In this document: one piece after another, positions 10,471 to 20,596 of the stretch | How the letters are laid out: the number at the start of each line of letters is the position of its first letter | Numbering within the stretch: position 1 is the stretch's first letter | Assembly: GCA_023245355.1 (NCBI GenBank) | Contig: JAHFKN010000001.1 | Span: 332,596-384,795 of the forward strand | Direction of reading: 5' to 3' | From: Candidatus Gottesmanbacteria bacterium | GTDB lineage: Bacteria; Patescibacteriota; Microgenomatia; UBA10105; UBA927 | Length of the DNA: 52,200 nt | Position numbers and translations under genes: made by a program | The notes under the pieces: generated by a model | What the model was told of the DNA's origin: nothing | What the model saw: only the letters and a program-made list of their open reading frames with translations | The model's database searches: none

Positions 10471-11738
10471 GATGTTGACTCGTCGACAGCCTTCAGGCCT
10501 CCCAATACAAAAAGCATCGACAAAAATCCTAAATGGCTGTTATTGAAATACCTGCTCAGATACCAATACGCCATGAGAAATACCGCGTACGAAATGACGA
10601 GCCGCGATTCCGACGGCCTGCGGGAAAGCCAGCGGAGCAACACGACAAGAAGCGGTAACGCAACGGCCGCCTGCCAGAAAATAAACGGGTAATATGCATG
10701 GATATCACGGATAAATCCGAACGAATGGAGCACCATTCCCAACCCGTATCCTGAAACAGGGTAACTCGTTGCGGAATTGCCTGTAAGATATAAAACGACG
10801 CTTTCAAGAAATGCGCGGAAATCCCATATCATAAACGGGACGGCCAACCCTAGGGAAACGACCATCACGGCAAACGCCGTCCTATAGAAGTCCGCTTTGC
10901 GCTTTGCAGTCTGAAGCCACACATACAGCACGTAAAACGGCAGGATAAACCAAATCGTCTGCTTGCTCATGAGAGAGAGTGCAAGCATGACCCCTGACCA
11001 GACATACCGCTTACGGCTTAGCAGCACCAATGAAACCATAAGCCAGGAAAGGGCAAACACGTCGCTTCGGCCTTCTATAAAATAATCAGTTACGGAAGGA
11101 GAAAGTGCAGTCATGATCATGGCTATTCTTGCTACCGCCTTGTCCCTGTACCAGTACCAGAGCGCGGCAAGGAGTGTAGCCATCGTAAACAGAAGCGCCA
11201 TCCGGCCGTCAAAGAACCCGACTAGGGGAATGGACGTGTAGTAAAAAATAAACGGAAACAACACATACCACGGGGGCATCACGAAATGATACAGCGCCGG
11301 ATTTACCGCTTCGGTGTTACCGGGTTCATCATAATTAAACATTTCGACAGTCGTTCCGAAATATGTTTCCTTATACGGATTTTTTCCGACGACAAGAAAC
11401 CGCATGGCCGACTCCTGCTGCAGAATGATGTCGTGGACGCCGTACACAGGAGCCGTACGGGCGCGGTCAAACATGGCAGTCACGACTGCCCCTCCGAGAG
11501 TAATGGCAATCGTTACCAAAACGAAAAACATTTTTATCTTATCCAGATGTTTTTTATACGAACCCAAAACGTCCGGGTAGACCGATACGAAACAATGCGC
11601 GCCGAGGATAAAAAACAGCACCCCGAACAGCCAATACGGCGTTCCCTCAACGGGGAGAATCCGGTATTTCATCACCACGGGAATTGCCAAAGCAAAAAGA
11701 AGAAGTGAGTCAAAAACAGCGGTGAGCATAGCTTCCAT
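10467..11738 (-). CDS. GT87/DUF2029-like polytopic membrane glycosyltransferase
   Basis: Start trimmed to MEAMLTAVFDSLLL; VGKNPYKETYFGTTVEMF...EGRSDVFALSWLMVSLVLLSRKRYVWSGVMLALSLMSKQTIWFILPFYVLYVW; many TM segments. Confidence 0.78.
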   Translation of the reverse strand: MEAMLTAVFDSLLLFALAIPVVMKYRILPVEGTPYWLFGVLFFILGAHCFVSVYPDVLGSYKKHLDKIKMFFVLVTIAITLGGAVVTAMFDRARTAPVYGVHDIILQQESAMRFLVVGKNPYKETYFGTTVEMFNYDEPGNTEAVNPALYHFVMPPWYVLFPFIFYYTSIPLVGFFDGRMALLFTMATLLAALWYWYRDKAVARIAMIMTALSPSVTDYFIEGRSDVFALSWLMVSLVLLSRKRYVWSGVMLALSLMSKQTIWFILPFYVLYVWLQTAKRKADFYRTAFAVMVVSLGLAVPFMIWDFRAFLESVVLYLTGNSATSYPVSGYGLGMVLHSFGFIRDIHAYYPFIFWQAAVALPLLVVLLRWLSRRPSESRLVISYAVFLMAYWYLSRYFNNSHLGFLSMLFVLGGLKAVDESTS

Positions 11739-11781
11739 TGTACTAAATACGGCTTCCTTTGAACAACTGCTCCGGCAATTA

Positions 11782-13275
11782 TTACCGGCGCTCAAATACG
11801 TATATTCTGCCCAGCGTATTTCCGTTGACTGAAACCCATGCGTCGCGCTGATATGCCCATTCTTTCCGTAACGGAAGCGTGGGATAAAATTCACTGCAGT
11901 GCCCCTCAAAACAGAGCACCGGCAATTCAGGTATAGCGGTAATATCCGCCACATCGGGACAATCACGGTCATCGCAAACGAGCATAAACAAAGGATACCC
12001 CGCATCCGTTACGGGAACCGGATTAAGATCCGTGACTTTCATGTAGTACCGGTAATGCAGGTCCGAAAACGATCTGCTGCCAACCAGCGTAAAGGAAAAC
12101 GGCCGGACGCCTGCTATGGCTTTCATTTCTGCCACTGCCGCACGGGTGCGCGGGATATCGTTGTGACCGCCCGACAGTACATCGGTTTTCATAAGTTGTA
12201 CTACACACAGGAGTATCACAGTTACGGTAACGATTGCTGACCACGGCGGCTTTTTGACGGAACCCAAAACCGATCCTATGATAAAAAAAGGGACAGGAGT
12301 CAAAAAATATAGGTAATGGTCATACACGACACCCGTATACCTGGCCATAGCCACGAGCCCTCCGAAAAACCACAACGAAAAAAATATGTTTTTCTTTGAC
12401 GGGTAGAGCAGCACGAAGACAATCCACGCGGATATGAGCCAGGGAGAAAATGACAACTTCATAAACGGCAATGACTTTCCAAACACTCGGAACGCATAAT
12501 CCACCACATGTCCTACCATTACGCGCTTTCCTGGCATCGCGGCATTGTTGCCCAGCATAATGGATCCGATGCCGGTAATATCCGCAAATCCGATCGTAAA
12601 CTCATACACGATAAACGGCAGCGACAATACCAAAAAACCCGCTATCCACCACATACCTGCCTGTGCCGCGTCGGAAAAACTCCGGCGCCGGATACCCACA
12701 CTCCCGAGAAGATATATACCGGTCAGCCCTGCAAAAAATATATTGGGATAATGCAGCTGTACCAGGATACTCACGACGGCTCCGATTGCAGCCCAAATTA
12801 AACGGGAGCTTCTCACATGCGCTATATATAATAGGTAGGCAAACAGCACGGCAAACAGAGGCACGAGATTCGGTTCCCAGATTACCCGGTCGGAAATAAC
12901 AATAAGCGGCGATGTTACCCATAGGAGTGCTGAAAGCCGCGCAGGCCATACGCCGAACATACGGCGCAATGCTTCATAAAGGATGAACACCGCCGTCACT
13001 CCCAACACAGCCATCCACACGGACATCCCGACGGGGCCTCCGATATAACCGGGGATAAGCAGATAATAAAACAGCGGCCCTAAATTGTGTCCGCTTAATG
13101 TGGACGGTCCGGCAAGCGGAATAATCCCGCTACCCAGAAAATCGCGCATGACAAGCATCGTTCTCCCCTGGTCTCCCAGAAATTCCGTAAGCGATTCAAT
13201 ACGGAATACGCGGAGAAAAAATGCGGCAATGATAATTCCGACCAACCACCAATCAGTCACGTATCTCGTCTTCAT
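11782..13275 (-). CDS. GT39-like polytopic membrane glycosyltransferase ('WxPN' subfamily)
   Basis: EFLGDQGRTMLVMRDFLGSGIIPLAGPSTLSGHNLGPLFYYLLIP...ISDRVIWEPNLVPLFAVLFAYLLYI. Confidence 0.83.
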   Translation of the reverse strand: MKTRYVTDWWLVGIIIAAFFLRVFRIESLTEFLGDQGRTMLVMRDFLGSGIIPLAGPSTLSGHNLGPLFYYLLIPGYIGGPVGMSVWMAVLGVTAVFILYEALRRMFGVWPARLSALLWVTSPLIVISDRVIWEPNLVPLFAVLFAYLLYIAHVRSSRLIWAAIGAVVSILVQLHYPNIFFAGLTGIYLLGSVGIRRRSFSDAAQAGMWWIAGFLVLSLPFIVYEFTIGFADITGIGSIMLGNNAAMPGKRVMVGHVVDYAFRVFGKSLPFMKLSFSPWLISAWIVFVLLYPSKKNIFFSLWFFGGLVAMARYTGVVYDHYLYFLTPVPFFIIGSVLGSVKKPPWSAIVTVTVILLCVVQLMKTDVLSGGHNDIPRTRAAVAEMKAIAGVRPFSFTLVGSRSFSDLHYRYYMKVTDLNPVPVTDAGYPLFMLVCDDRDCPDVADITAIPELPVLCFEGHCSEFYPTLPLRKEWAYQRDAWVSVNGNTLGRIYVFERR

Positions 13276-13292
13276 GCTTCTTTCGTATTCTT

Positions 13293-13301
13293 TGTTATAA
13301 T
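13293..13301 (+). promoter_or_regulatory. Extended -10 promoter element (TGTTATAAT) in the 49-bp divergent intergenic region
   Basis: Exact match to TGnTATAAT, 23 nt before the ATG at 13325. The minus strand of the same AT-rich block could serve the gene starting at 13275. Confidence 0.5.
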
Positions 13302-13324
13302 ATCGTTACAGCCCGACCCGACTC

Positions 13325-14962
13325 ATGAAATCATTTAAGCATTATATCCTCATCATTGCAATTTCACTCCTGCCGTTCGTGAGCATGCTTATCACCCCGC
13401 TTGCCCCCCATACGCACGACAGCCCGGTACACTTCGCCCGTATGGCCGCCTATTACAAAGCGCTGGCGGAAGGGCAAATTCTTCCGCGATGGGCCGGGGA
13501 ACTTAACTACGGATATGGCATGCCGTTATTTAACTTTATCTATCACGTGCCGTATCTTGTCACTTCATTATTCATTTTCTTAGGCGGCGGGTTGGTTTTT
13601 TCTTTCAAAATGTCCATGCTGATAAGCTTTCTTCTGTCAGGAATCGGCATGTATGCGTTTGCACACAGGTTTTTCAAGCACGAAGGAAAAGCGTTTGTGA
13701 CGGCAGTACTCTACCAGTTTGCGCCGTTTCATCTGGTCGATCTTGTCGTCCGAGGAGATGTAGCAGAAGGGTACGCGCTGGCATTTCTTCCGTGGGTTTT
13801 ATATACGTTAGTCCGTGGATTTGAAAACAACGATACGAAAAAAAATATCATATTCACTTCCCTTGCGGCACTCCTTCTGATTACCTCTCATAATGCCATC
13901 AGTCTGATATTTTTCGGCATCGCGTTTCTTTTTTCCCTGGTATTTGCGCCTGACATGCGCAAGCGCATTGAAGCCGGTCTGGGGTTGGGATTGGGACTGG
14001 CACTTTCCGCGTTTTATTGGCTCCCGGCACTTATTGAGCGTAAGTTTACATACGGCGATTTGTTTATGAAAGACATGTATCTGTCCCACTTTGCACCGTT
14101 TTTTCATTTCCTGGTACCCAATATCACCAACAGTGAAGCCATGCAGACCGGAGGCATCGCCGTTTCATTCGGATTAGTGCAGGTAGCCGCTCTCATCCTG
14201 GGTGTAGTGATGCTGATGCAAAACAGAATCCGCGACGCAAAAGAAAAAAAGACCGTCCTGTTTATGCTGATGCTGACGCTAATAGCCTTTTTCTTTATGC
14301 AGCCGGTTTCCAAAGTATTCTGGGCAGGGATTCCGATCCTCCGGATGTTCCAGTTCCCATGGCGGTTCCTCAACATCGCAGTTTTTTCACTCGCAGTACT
14401 CGGCGGCACCGTACTCATCAGAAAGAAAACGACCATGCTTCTATCCCTTATTATCGTGCTCATAACGGTACTGTCGGTTTCCGTCTACTTTCGTCCGCCG
14501 CTGGGAACGGACCGGATCGATGAAACATATTATTGGAATTACCCGCTCAATACGACATATTTCGGAGAAACGGATGTCATCTGGTCCGCAGGTCCTGCAG
14601 GTGCGTACCCGGAATCCCGGTTTGATGTCATCGGCGGAGAAGGAAGCATCGTCGACCCGGTCAAAAAAGGAACAATGCATACATTTACCGTCCGGGCAGA
14701 AACTGACGTCCATGTTGTCGACCGGACACAGTACTTCCCGGGCTGGCGCGTATATGTCGACGGACAAAAAACGCCGATAGAATTTCAGGATCAAAACTGG
14801 CGCGGACTCATCACGTTCAGAGTGCCTTCAGGGACACATCACATACGTGTATCCTGGGAAGAATCACCGGTCCGGAGAATCGCGGAAGCAATTACTGCCC
14901 TGGCATTTTTTACCATTGCCGTATTGTTGGTTCTGCCCCAACGGGACAAACGCCGTATATGA
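13325..14962 (+). CDS. PTPS-related polytopic membrane protein (putative GT-C)
   Basis: HTHDSPVHFARMAAYYKALAEGQILPRWAGELNYGYGMPLFNFIYHVPYLVTSLF; C-terminal TQYFPGWRVYVDGQKTPIEFQDQNWRGLITFRVPSGTHHIRVSWEESPVRR. Confidence 0.82.
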   Translation: MKSFKHYILIIAISLLPFVSMLITPLAPHTHDSPVHFARMAAYYKALAEGQILPRWAGELNYGYGMPLFNFIYHVPYLVTSLFIFLGGGLVFSFKMSMLISFLLSGIGMYAFAHRFFKHEGKAFVTAVLYQFAPFHLVDLVVRGDVAEGYALAFLPWVLYTLVRGFENNDTKKNIIFTSLAALLLITSHNAISLIFFGIAFLFSLVFAPDMRKRIEAGLGLGLGLALSAFYWLPALIERKFTYGDLFMKDMYLSHFAPFFHFLVPNITNSEAMQTGGIAVSFGLVQVAALILGVVMLMQNRIRDAKEKKTVLFMLMLTLIAFFFMQPVSKVFWAGIPILRMFQFPWRFLNIAVFSLAVLGGTVLIRKKTTMLLSLIIVLITVLSVSVYFRPPLGTDRIDETYYWNYPLNTTYFGETDVIWSAGPAGAYPESRFDVIGGEGSIVDPVKKGTMHTFTVRAETDVHVVDRTQYFPGWRVYVDGQKTPIEFQDQNWRGLITFRVPSGTHHIRVSWEESPVRRIAEAITALAFFTIAVLLVLPQRDKRRI

Positions 14963-17310
14963 AGAAACACCGTGAATGGCTCTGGGTTATTGTGATACTT
15001 GCCGGTATTACGTCCCTGTTCTTTTATCAGACAGTACTGTTCGGGAAAACGCCGTTTCCGGGAGATATTCTGGTCAGCGACTTTCAGCCGTGGAGAAGCA
15101 CCTCATACTTAGGGTATGGCGCGGGAGGAATTCCGAACAAAGCACAATACCCCGACACGGTGCGGCAGATGTACCCCTGGAAAACATTGGCAGTTACCTC
15201 CCTCAAACAGGGTAAACTTCCGCTGTGGAATCCCTATAATTTTTCCGGCACGCCATTACTGGCCAACTTCCAAAATGCAGCCCTGTATCCTCCAGGCATC
15301 CTGTATCTGCTGATCGGTCAGATCGATGCGTGGACTATACTCATCATATTACAACCGCTTCTTGCCGCTTTGTTTACCTATCTGTATGCAAGAAAGCTGG
15401 GAATGAAGCCACACGGCAGCGCACTTTCCGCAATCTCATACGGATTTTCCGGTTTTATGGCAGTATGGCTGGAATATAACACGGTCGGCCATGTCATCCT
15501 GTGGCTCCCCTGCATATTACTGTCCATAGAGCATCTCCGGGAAAAACCCCGGGCGCTATGGCTCGCTCTTCTTGCCGCTGCCCACGCGTTTGCGCTGCTT
15601 GCCGGACACCCCCAGGTCTATGCATATACCCTCCTGTTTTCGCTTGTGTATGCATGTATGCGTATAGAGAAACGGATGCGCGTGTATATTGCGGGCTTTA
15701 CGGTCTTAGGCGTCGGAGCTGCAGGGATCCAGATACTGCCGGGTATTGAACTTATTATGCACGCGGCCAGAAGTCCGCACGAATCCGCAAATCTTTTTAC
15801 GAAAATTCTTATCAGTCCATGGCAGATGCTCAGTCTGCCGTTCCCGAACTTTTTCGGAAACCCCGCAACGCGCACCTATTGGCCGGCAGATACGTTTGTA
15901 GGGAAAGTGACGACCATCGGCCTTATTCCGTTATTTTTCTCGCTGTCCGCATTCAGAAGAAAAGACGGCATAACCCGTTGGTTTATCGCGGCGACAGCAG
16001 TCACGCTGCTTCTTATCACGGATAATCCGCTCTCCCGTATGCTCTACAGGATTCCGATCCCGCTTGTCACCTCCAGCAGCCCGACGCTTATGGCATTTCT
16101 TTTTTCTTTTTCTCTTGCCATGGTCTGCGGTCTCGGGCTTGATTACTGGATGAGTGACAAGCATTCCGTCAGAAAACTTATCCGCAGAACCGTCGAGGTT
16201 ATAGGGGTATTTGCCGTATTATTTCTTGCAGCAAAGCTCATTCCGTCCTGGTCCGGTCATGCTGCCGTCGCCGTACGATCACTCATATACGGCGCCATGC
16301 TTTCCGCCGTTACGCTTGTTTTATTTTGGGTTGCCATCAAACTGCCGAAAGTCCGGGTTCCTGCAATCACACTTCTCCTTTTTGTGCATGTGCTTGATCT
16401 GTTTGTATTCTTTAACCGGTTCAACCCGTTTGTCCCAAAACAGCTTGTATACCCCGATCATGCAGTATTTTCCTATCTCCTAAACAAAACACCGGACAGG
16501 TACTGGGGATACGGAACTGCCGGAATTCCTGCCAACTTCGCATCACAGTACGGAATATATTCGCCGGAAGGATACGACCCGCTGTACCCCAAATGGTACG
16601 GAGAATTCCTGTATGCCTACAAAAACGGCACGCTTATGGAAACGTTTGACGATACCACCCGCTCAGACGCGGCCATACGTTCGGGATTCGGGGACGGCGG
16701 ACTTTCCGACCTCAATAAACAAAAAATCCTGAGTGCATTAAGCGTGCAGTATATCTTAGACAGAACGGAAAACGCCGGCAGCGAACAGACCTACCCTCCG
16801 TCAGTGGTAAAACCCGTCGATGCATTTGAAGATTGGCGCATGTATGAAAATCTCTCATCCGTTCCCCGGGTCTATTTTGCCGATCAAATCATGATCTATA
16901 AAAACGCTTCGGAATTCGCACAAATATTTTTCTCGCCGAAAACCGACATGTCGCGCACAGTCCTCATGTCTGCAGAACCGGTCGGAATTCCCAGGAACAC
17001 CGTCGGCGGATCCGCCGCATTTGTGTCGTACGAACCGGAACACGTACTCATCAGTACGGACCGCGAGATGCCCGGAGTGCTGGTCCTTACCGACACGTAT
17101 TTCCCCGGGTGGGAGGCTGCCATAGACGGCAAGCCTGCCGCAATTATCCGTGTAAACTGGACTATGCGGGGTATCACGGTTCCGGGTGGGAAACACATCA
17201 TCACTATGTCGTATCTTCCCAAAAGCGTTACATACGGAGGCTTTCTGAGTATGATAAGTATAGGAGCAGCTATTGTTATACTGGGATTCATAGCCAAAAA
17301 AAGCATATGA
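14959..17310 (+). CDS. YfhO-like polytopic membrane glycosyltransferase
   Basis: DFQPWRSTSYLGYG...PDTVRQMYPWKTLAVTSLKQGKLPLWNPYNFSGTPLLANFQNAALYP; C-terminal DTYFPGWEAAIDGKPAAIIRVNWTMRGITVPGGKHIITMSY plus TM. Confidence 0.85.
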   Translation: MKKHREWLWVIVILAGITSLFFYQTVLFGKTPFPGDILVSDFQPWRSTSYLGYGAGGIPNKAQYPDTVRQMYPWKTLAVTSLKQGKLPLWNPYNFSGTPLLANFQNAALYPPGILYLLIGQIDAWTILIILQPLLAALFTYLYARKLGMKPHGSALSAISYGFSGFMAVWLEYNTVGHVILWLPCILLSIEHLREKPRALWLALLAAAHAFALLAGHPQVYAYTLLFSLVYACMRIEKRMRVYIAGFTVLGVGAAGIQILPGIELIMHAARSPHESANLFTKILISPWQMLSLPFPNFFGNPATRTYWPADTFVGKVTTIGLIPLFFSLSAFRRKDGITRWFIAATAVTLLLITDNPLSRMLYRIPIPLVTSSSPTLMAFLFSFSLAMVCGLGLDYWMSDKHSVRKLIRRTVEVIGVFAVLFLAAKLIPSWSGHAAVAVRSLIYGAMLSAVTLVLFWVAIKLPKVRVPAITLLLFVHVLDLFVFFNRFNPFVPKQLVYPDHAVFSYLLNKTPDRYWGYGTAGIPANFASQYGIYSPEGYDPLYPKWYGEFLYAYKNGTLMETFDDTTRSDAAIRSGFGDGGLSDLNKQKILSALSVQYILDRTENAGSEQTYPPSVVKPVDAFEDWRMYENLSSVPRVYFADQIMIYKNASEFAQIFFSPKTDMSRTVLMSAEPVGIPRNTVGGSAAFVSYEPEHVLISTDREMPGVLVLTDTYFPGWEAAIDGKPAAIIRVNWTMRGITVPGGKHIITMSYLPKSVTYGGFLSMISIGAAIVILGFIAKKSI

Positions 17311-18941
17311 GCCGCCGCACAAAAATCTTTTTATGCATCATTCTTCTGGCAGCCGCCGCTTTGCGGCTTTATCGTTTGTCTGATGTCCCCCCGGGAGTAA
17401 ACCGCGACGAAGCATCAATCGGCGTGACTGCTTCTTCCCTTATGCAAACGGGCAGAGACGAATACGGCAGGTTTCTGCCATTGTCTTTTGAATCGTTCGG
17501 AGACTGGAAATTGCCGCTGTATATCTACACGACCATTCCGTTTGTGAAACTATTTGGGCTTTCCGAACTTGCCGTACGTTTACCGTCGGCTTTGGCGGGT
17601 ATCGCTTCTGTGGCAGCGCTATATTATCTGGCGCAGATGCTCTTTGCATCAGAAAGTATCGGCTTGCTTGCCGCAGTCTCACTCGCGCTTATGCCGTGGC
17701 ACATTCATATATCCCGTGTCGAGTCAGAAGCGATTGTCGCCGTATTTTTTACGATAATGGGTTCCATATGCTTCCTTCGCGCGCTCAAACACAAATCGCT
17801 GCGCAGTCTTATATATGCTGCCGTACTATTTGCGCTGACATACTATACCTACCACGGCAATCATGTATTTACAACACTGCTGCTCATAGGGCTCGCGGCA
17901 ATCTATTGGCGTGATCTCATAAAAATTCCCAGATGGTGGATTGCGTTGGGAACGGGCGCTCTTATGACGTTTGTCATTCTCTCCGTCACCCTTACGGCAG
18001 ATCATACGAAAATCGGCGGCATCAGCATATTCGGCGATCCGACAACCGTACATACGCAGATCGAACTACCCCGTCTTCTTCACGATAACCCCGATTCACT
18101 CGCTGCACGTTTTATCCACAACCGTTTTGTATACGCTGTAGTAGCAATATCCCAAAACTATCTCAAATCCTATGGCCCTGATTTCCTTTTCATCAGGGGC
18201 GGAGGGAACAAGGCACATAACATACAGCGATACGGCAACCTGCATCCCATCGATGCGCTGTTCCTTATTCTCGGAGCGGCAATACTTATAAGTGGCATAC
18301 AGAAAAAAAGCGCTAAATTTATTCTTTGGTGGATAGCTATCGGAGGAGTGGCGGCTGCTATCACCAAAGACGCTCCGCACAGCAACCGCATGCTTGCCGT
18401 CGTCCCCTCGCTCGCCATAGCGATTGCTGCAGGCACAACACTGGCGTATGAACGTGTGCCGGCACGCATAAAAAAGGTTTTTGTCGTCGCTCTCATACTT
18501 GGATATGCGGGCGCCATGACTTACTATCTCGATTCATATTTCATCCACTTCCCGAAAACCGAAGCGGCGAACTGGGGATACGCCTATAAAAAACTGACAC
18601 CTGTCCTCTTTGCTACAAAATACGCTTCAAAACATGTCGTTATGACCTACCCGCAGACATCGCCGTATATATTCCTCCTGTTTTACAGCGGCTATTCCCC
18701 TGCCCGCTACCAGAAAGAGGCAACACGATATCCGGTTTCCGCCGACGGATTTACCGACGTTTCGGGATTCGGAAGATTCTCATTCCGCGGGATAGACTGG
18801 AATAAAGACCCTGCTCTGCCCAATACGCTTCTTGTAGCCAGGCAGGATGAAGTACCCAGTGATATGACATCGAAAATTATTTCCGAAATTACCCTACCCG
18901 ATGCCGCAGTACAATTTGTAGTAATAGATACGGAAAAATAA
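17307..18941 (+). CDS. GT39-like polytopic membrane glycosyltransferase (DEA-IGYNAYSI subfamily)
   Basis: Start trimmed to MSRRTKIFLC at 17307 (ATGA overlap with YfhO stop); NRDEASIGVTASSLMQTGRDEYGRFLPLSFESFGDWKLPLYIYTTIPFVKLFGLSELAVRLPSA. Confidence 0.86.
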   Translation: MSRRTKIFLCIILLAAAALRLYRLSDVPPGVNRDEASIGVTASSLMQTGRDEYGRFLPLSFESFGDWKLPLYIYTTIPFVKLFGLSELAVRLPSALAGIASVAALYYLAQMLFASESIGLLAAVSLALMPWHIHISRVESEAIVAVFFTIMGSICFLRALKHKSLRSLIYAAVLFALTYYTYHGNHVFTTLLLIGLAAIYWRDLIKIPRWWIALGTGALMTFVILSVTLTADHTKIGGISIFGDPTTVHTQIELPRLLHDNPDSLAARFIHNRFVYAVVAISQNYLKSYGPDFLFIRGGGNKAHNIQRYGNLHPIDALFLILGAAILISGIQKKSAKFILWWIAIGGVAAAITKDAPHSNRMLAVVPSLAIAIAAGTTLAYERVPARIKKVFVVALILGYAGAMTYYLDSYFIHFPKTEAANWGYAYKKLTPVLFATKYASKHVVMTYPQTSPYIFLLFYSGYSPARYQKEATRYPVSADGFTDVSGFGRFSFRGIDWNKDPALPNTLLVARQDEVPSDMTSKIISEITLPDAAVQFVVIDTEK

Positions 18942-18943
18942 GT

Positions 18944-20596
18944 ATGAAACGCACACATATTTTCCTCTTTATTATTCTGCTTTTGGGAACAATCCTCCGG
19001 TTTTACCGTATTACGTCCGTCCCCCCTTCGCTGTCACACGACGAAACGGCAATTGCCTACAATGCGTATTCCATTCTCAAAACCGGCAAAGATGAATACG
19101 GAATTCCGTTTCCGCTCCTTTTCCGGTCGTTCGACGATTACAAACTCCCCGGCATGGTGTATGCGTCCGTTCCCGCCGTGGCAGCGTTCGGAACGACCGC
19201 GATGGGAGCCCGGTTCACGTCCGCATTTTTAGGGTCATTTACCGTCTTATTGGTATATCTTCTGGTCCATGAATTGTTCAGTGTTTCCGGCAAAAGCAGG
19301 CAGTACACGCCGGACGTCTATGCGCTGTCGTCGGCATTTTTCTTTGCCATATCGCCGTGGCATATCAACTTTTCCCGGCAGTTGTTTGAATCCAACGGTG
19401 CGCTGTTTTTTCTAACGCTCGCCGTATACATGCTGCTCCGGTCGCTCCGCTCTATCCGGTTTCTGTGGCTGGCTGCACTTTTTATGGGGGTTTCCGTATA
19501 CTTTTACTATTCCGTGCGTCTTGTGCTCCCGTTTGTTATTTTGGTTTACTGGCTTATCAACAAAAAAACTCTCGCCCTCCATAAACCGGTCACCATTCTC
19601 TCTCTGTGTCTTTTTGTTCTCACCATACTGCCTATCGGCAGTCAGATGTTTACCCGCGGAGGATTAGAGCGCGTGTCTATCGTCAGCCTGGTGAATGATC
19701 CGAATTACTATAAATGGAAAGACGTATTTATCCGGTTCTATGCAGCTCACCAGAATCCGGTTACCAAGCTTTTCTTTAACCAGAAGACGGCGCTGGTATG
19801 GACAGCGGCCGATAACTACTGGAAAAATATCTCCCCGCTTCAGGTTTTTGCCAGCGGAACCAATACGTACGGTTTGCAGCACCCGTTCGAAATTCCGTTT
19901 ATCATGGTCGGCCTACTGTTTTTCATATCCTTTCCCCAACCGGGCAAATGGCTGCTGATCGTATGGTTTTTTGCGTCATTTTTGCCCGGCGCGCTGAGCA
20001 CCAATCAGCCGAATGCACTCCGCACCCTGCTCGGGTCCCCGTTTTTCTCTGTCTGCTCGGGAATCGGAGCCGTACAGATTCTGAAAAGTATCGATGAACG
20101 GAAACGGCTATGGTACGGTGTCGTGCCGTTTGGTTTGATGCTTCTCTACTTCCTCTATACCTTTTACCAGTCGTATTTCATCGTGAACCCGACACGAAAC
20201 GCACTGGCATTCGGCGACGGGTACGAACAGATGATCCGGTATGTAAAAATGCATGAATCGCAATATGACCGTATCGTTATTTCCGGCTACTACTGGCGCC
20301 CGTATATTTTCATGCTTTATTGGGGCGGGACAGATCCTGAAACATACCAAAAGACAGGCTCACGGCAGGGTTGGGGAAAATACGTATTTACCGGAGCCGA
20401 ATGGGACAAAAACGAAATATTTCTCTACGACTCATCCTTTGATCCGGGCACGCTTATGTTACCAAAGCCTGCTAAAACACTGTTTATCCTGGGGCGTCTT
20501 GAATACGAGAGGAATCAGGAGCGTTACCTTCATCTCGATACGATATCAGGGCGGCACGAACCAGCTGTCTTCATAGCGGCCTCACTAAAACAATAG
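18944..20596 (+). CDS. GT39-like polytopic membrane glycosyltransferase (DEA-IGYNAYSI subfamily)
   Basis: SHDETAIAYNAYSILKTGKDEYGIPFPLLFRSFDDYKLPGMVYASVPAVAAFGTTAMGARFTSA; stop TAG at 20594-20596. Confidence 0.85.
   Translation: MKRTHIFLFIILLLGTILRFYRITSVPPSLSHDETAIAYNAYSILKTGKDEYGIPFPLLFRSFDDYKLPGMVYASVPAVAAFGTTAMGARFTSAFLGSFTVLLVYLLVHELFSVSGKSRQYTPDVYALSSAFFFAISPWHINFSRQLFESNGALFFLTLAVYMLLRSLRSIRFLWLAALFMGVSVYFYYSVRLVLPFVILVYWLINKKTLALHKPVTILSLCLFVLTILPIGSQMFTRGGLERVSIVSLVNDPNYYKWKDVFIRFYAAHQNPVTKLFFNQKTALVWTAADNYWKNISPLQVFASGTNTYGLQHPFEIPFIMVGLLFFISFPQPGKWLLIVWFFASFLPGALSTNQPNALRTLLGSPFFSVCSGIGAVQILKSIDERKRLWYGVVPFGLMLLYFLYTFYQSYFIVNPTRNALAFGDGYEQMIRYVKMHESQYDRIVISGYYWRPYIFMLYWGGTDPETYQKTGSRQGWGKYVFTGAEWDKNEIFLYDSSFDPGTLMLPKPAKTLFILGRLEYERNQERYLHLDTISGRHEPAVFIAASLKQ

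Noticed and set aside
17109-17306. N-terminal extension of the GT39-like ORF 17109-18941
   Set aside because: Overlaps the YfhO 3' end out of frame; the signal-anchor-like start MSRRTKIFLC at 17307 with an ATGA overlap is more natural. Similar trimming was applied to other ORFs.
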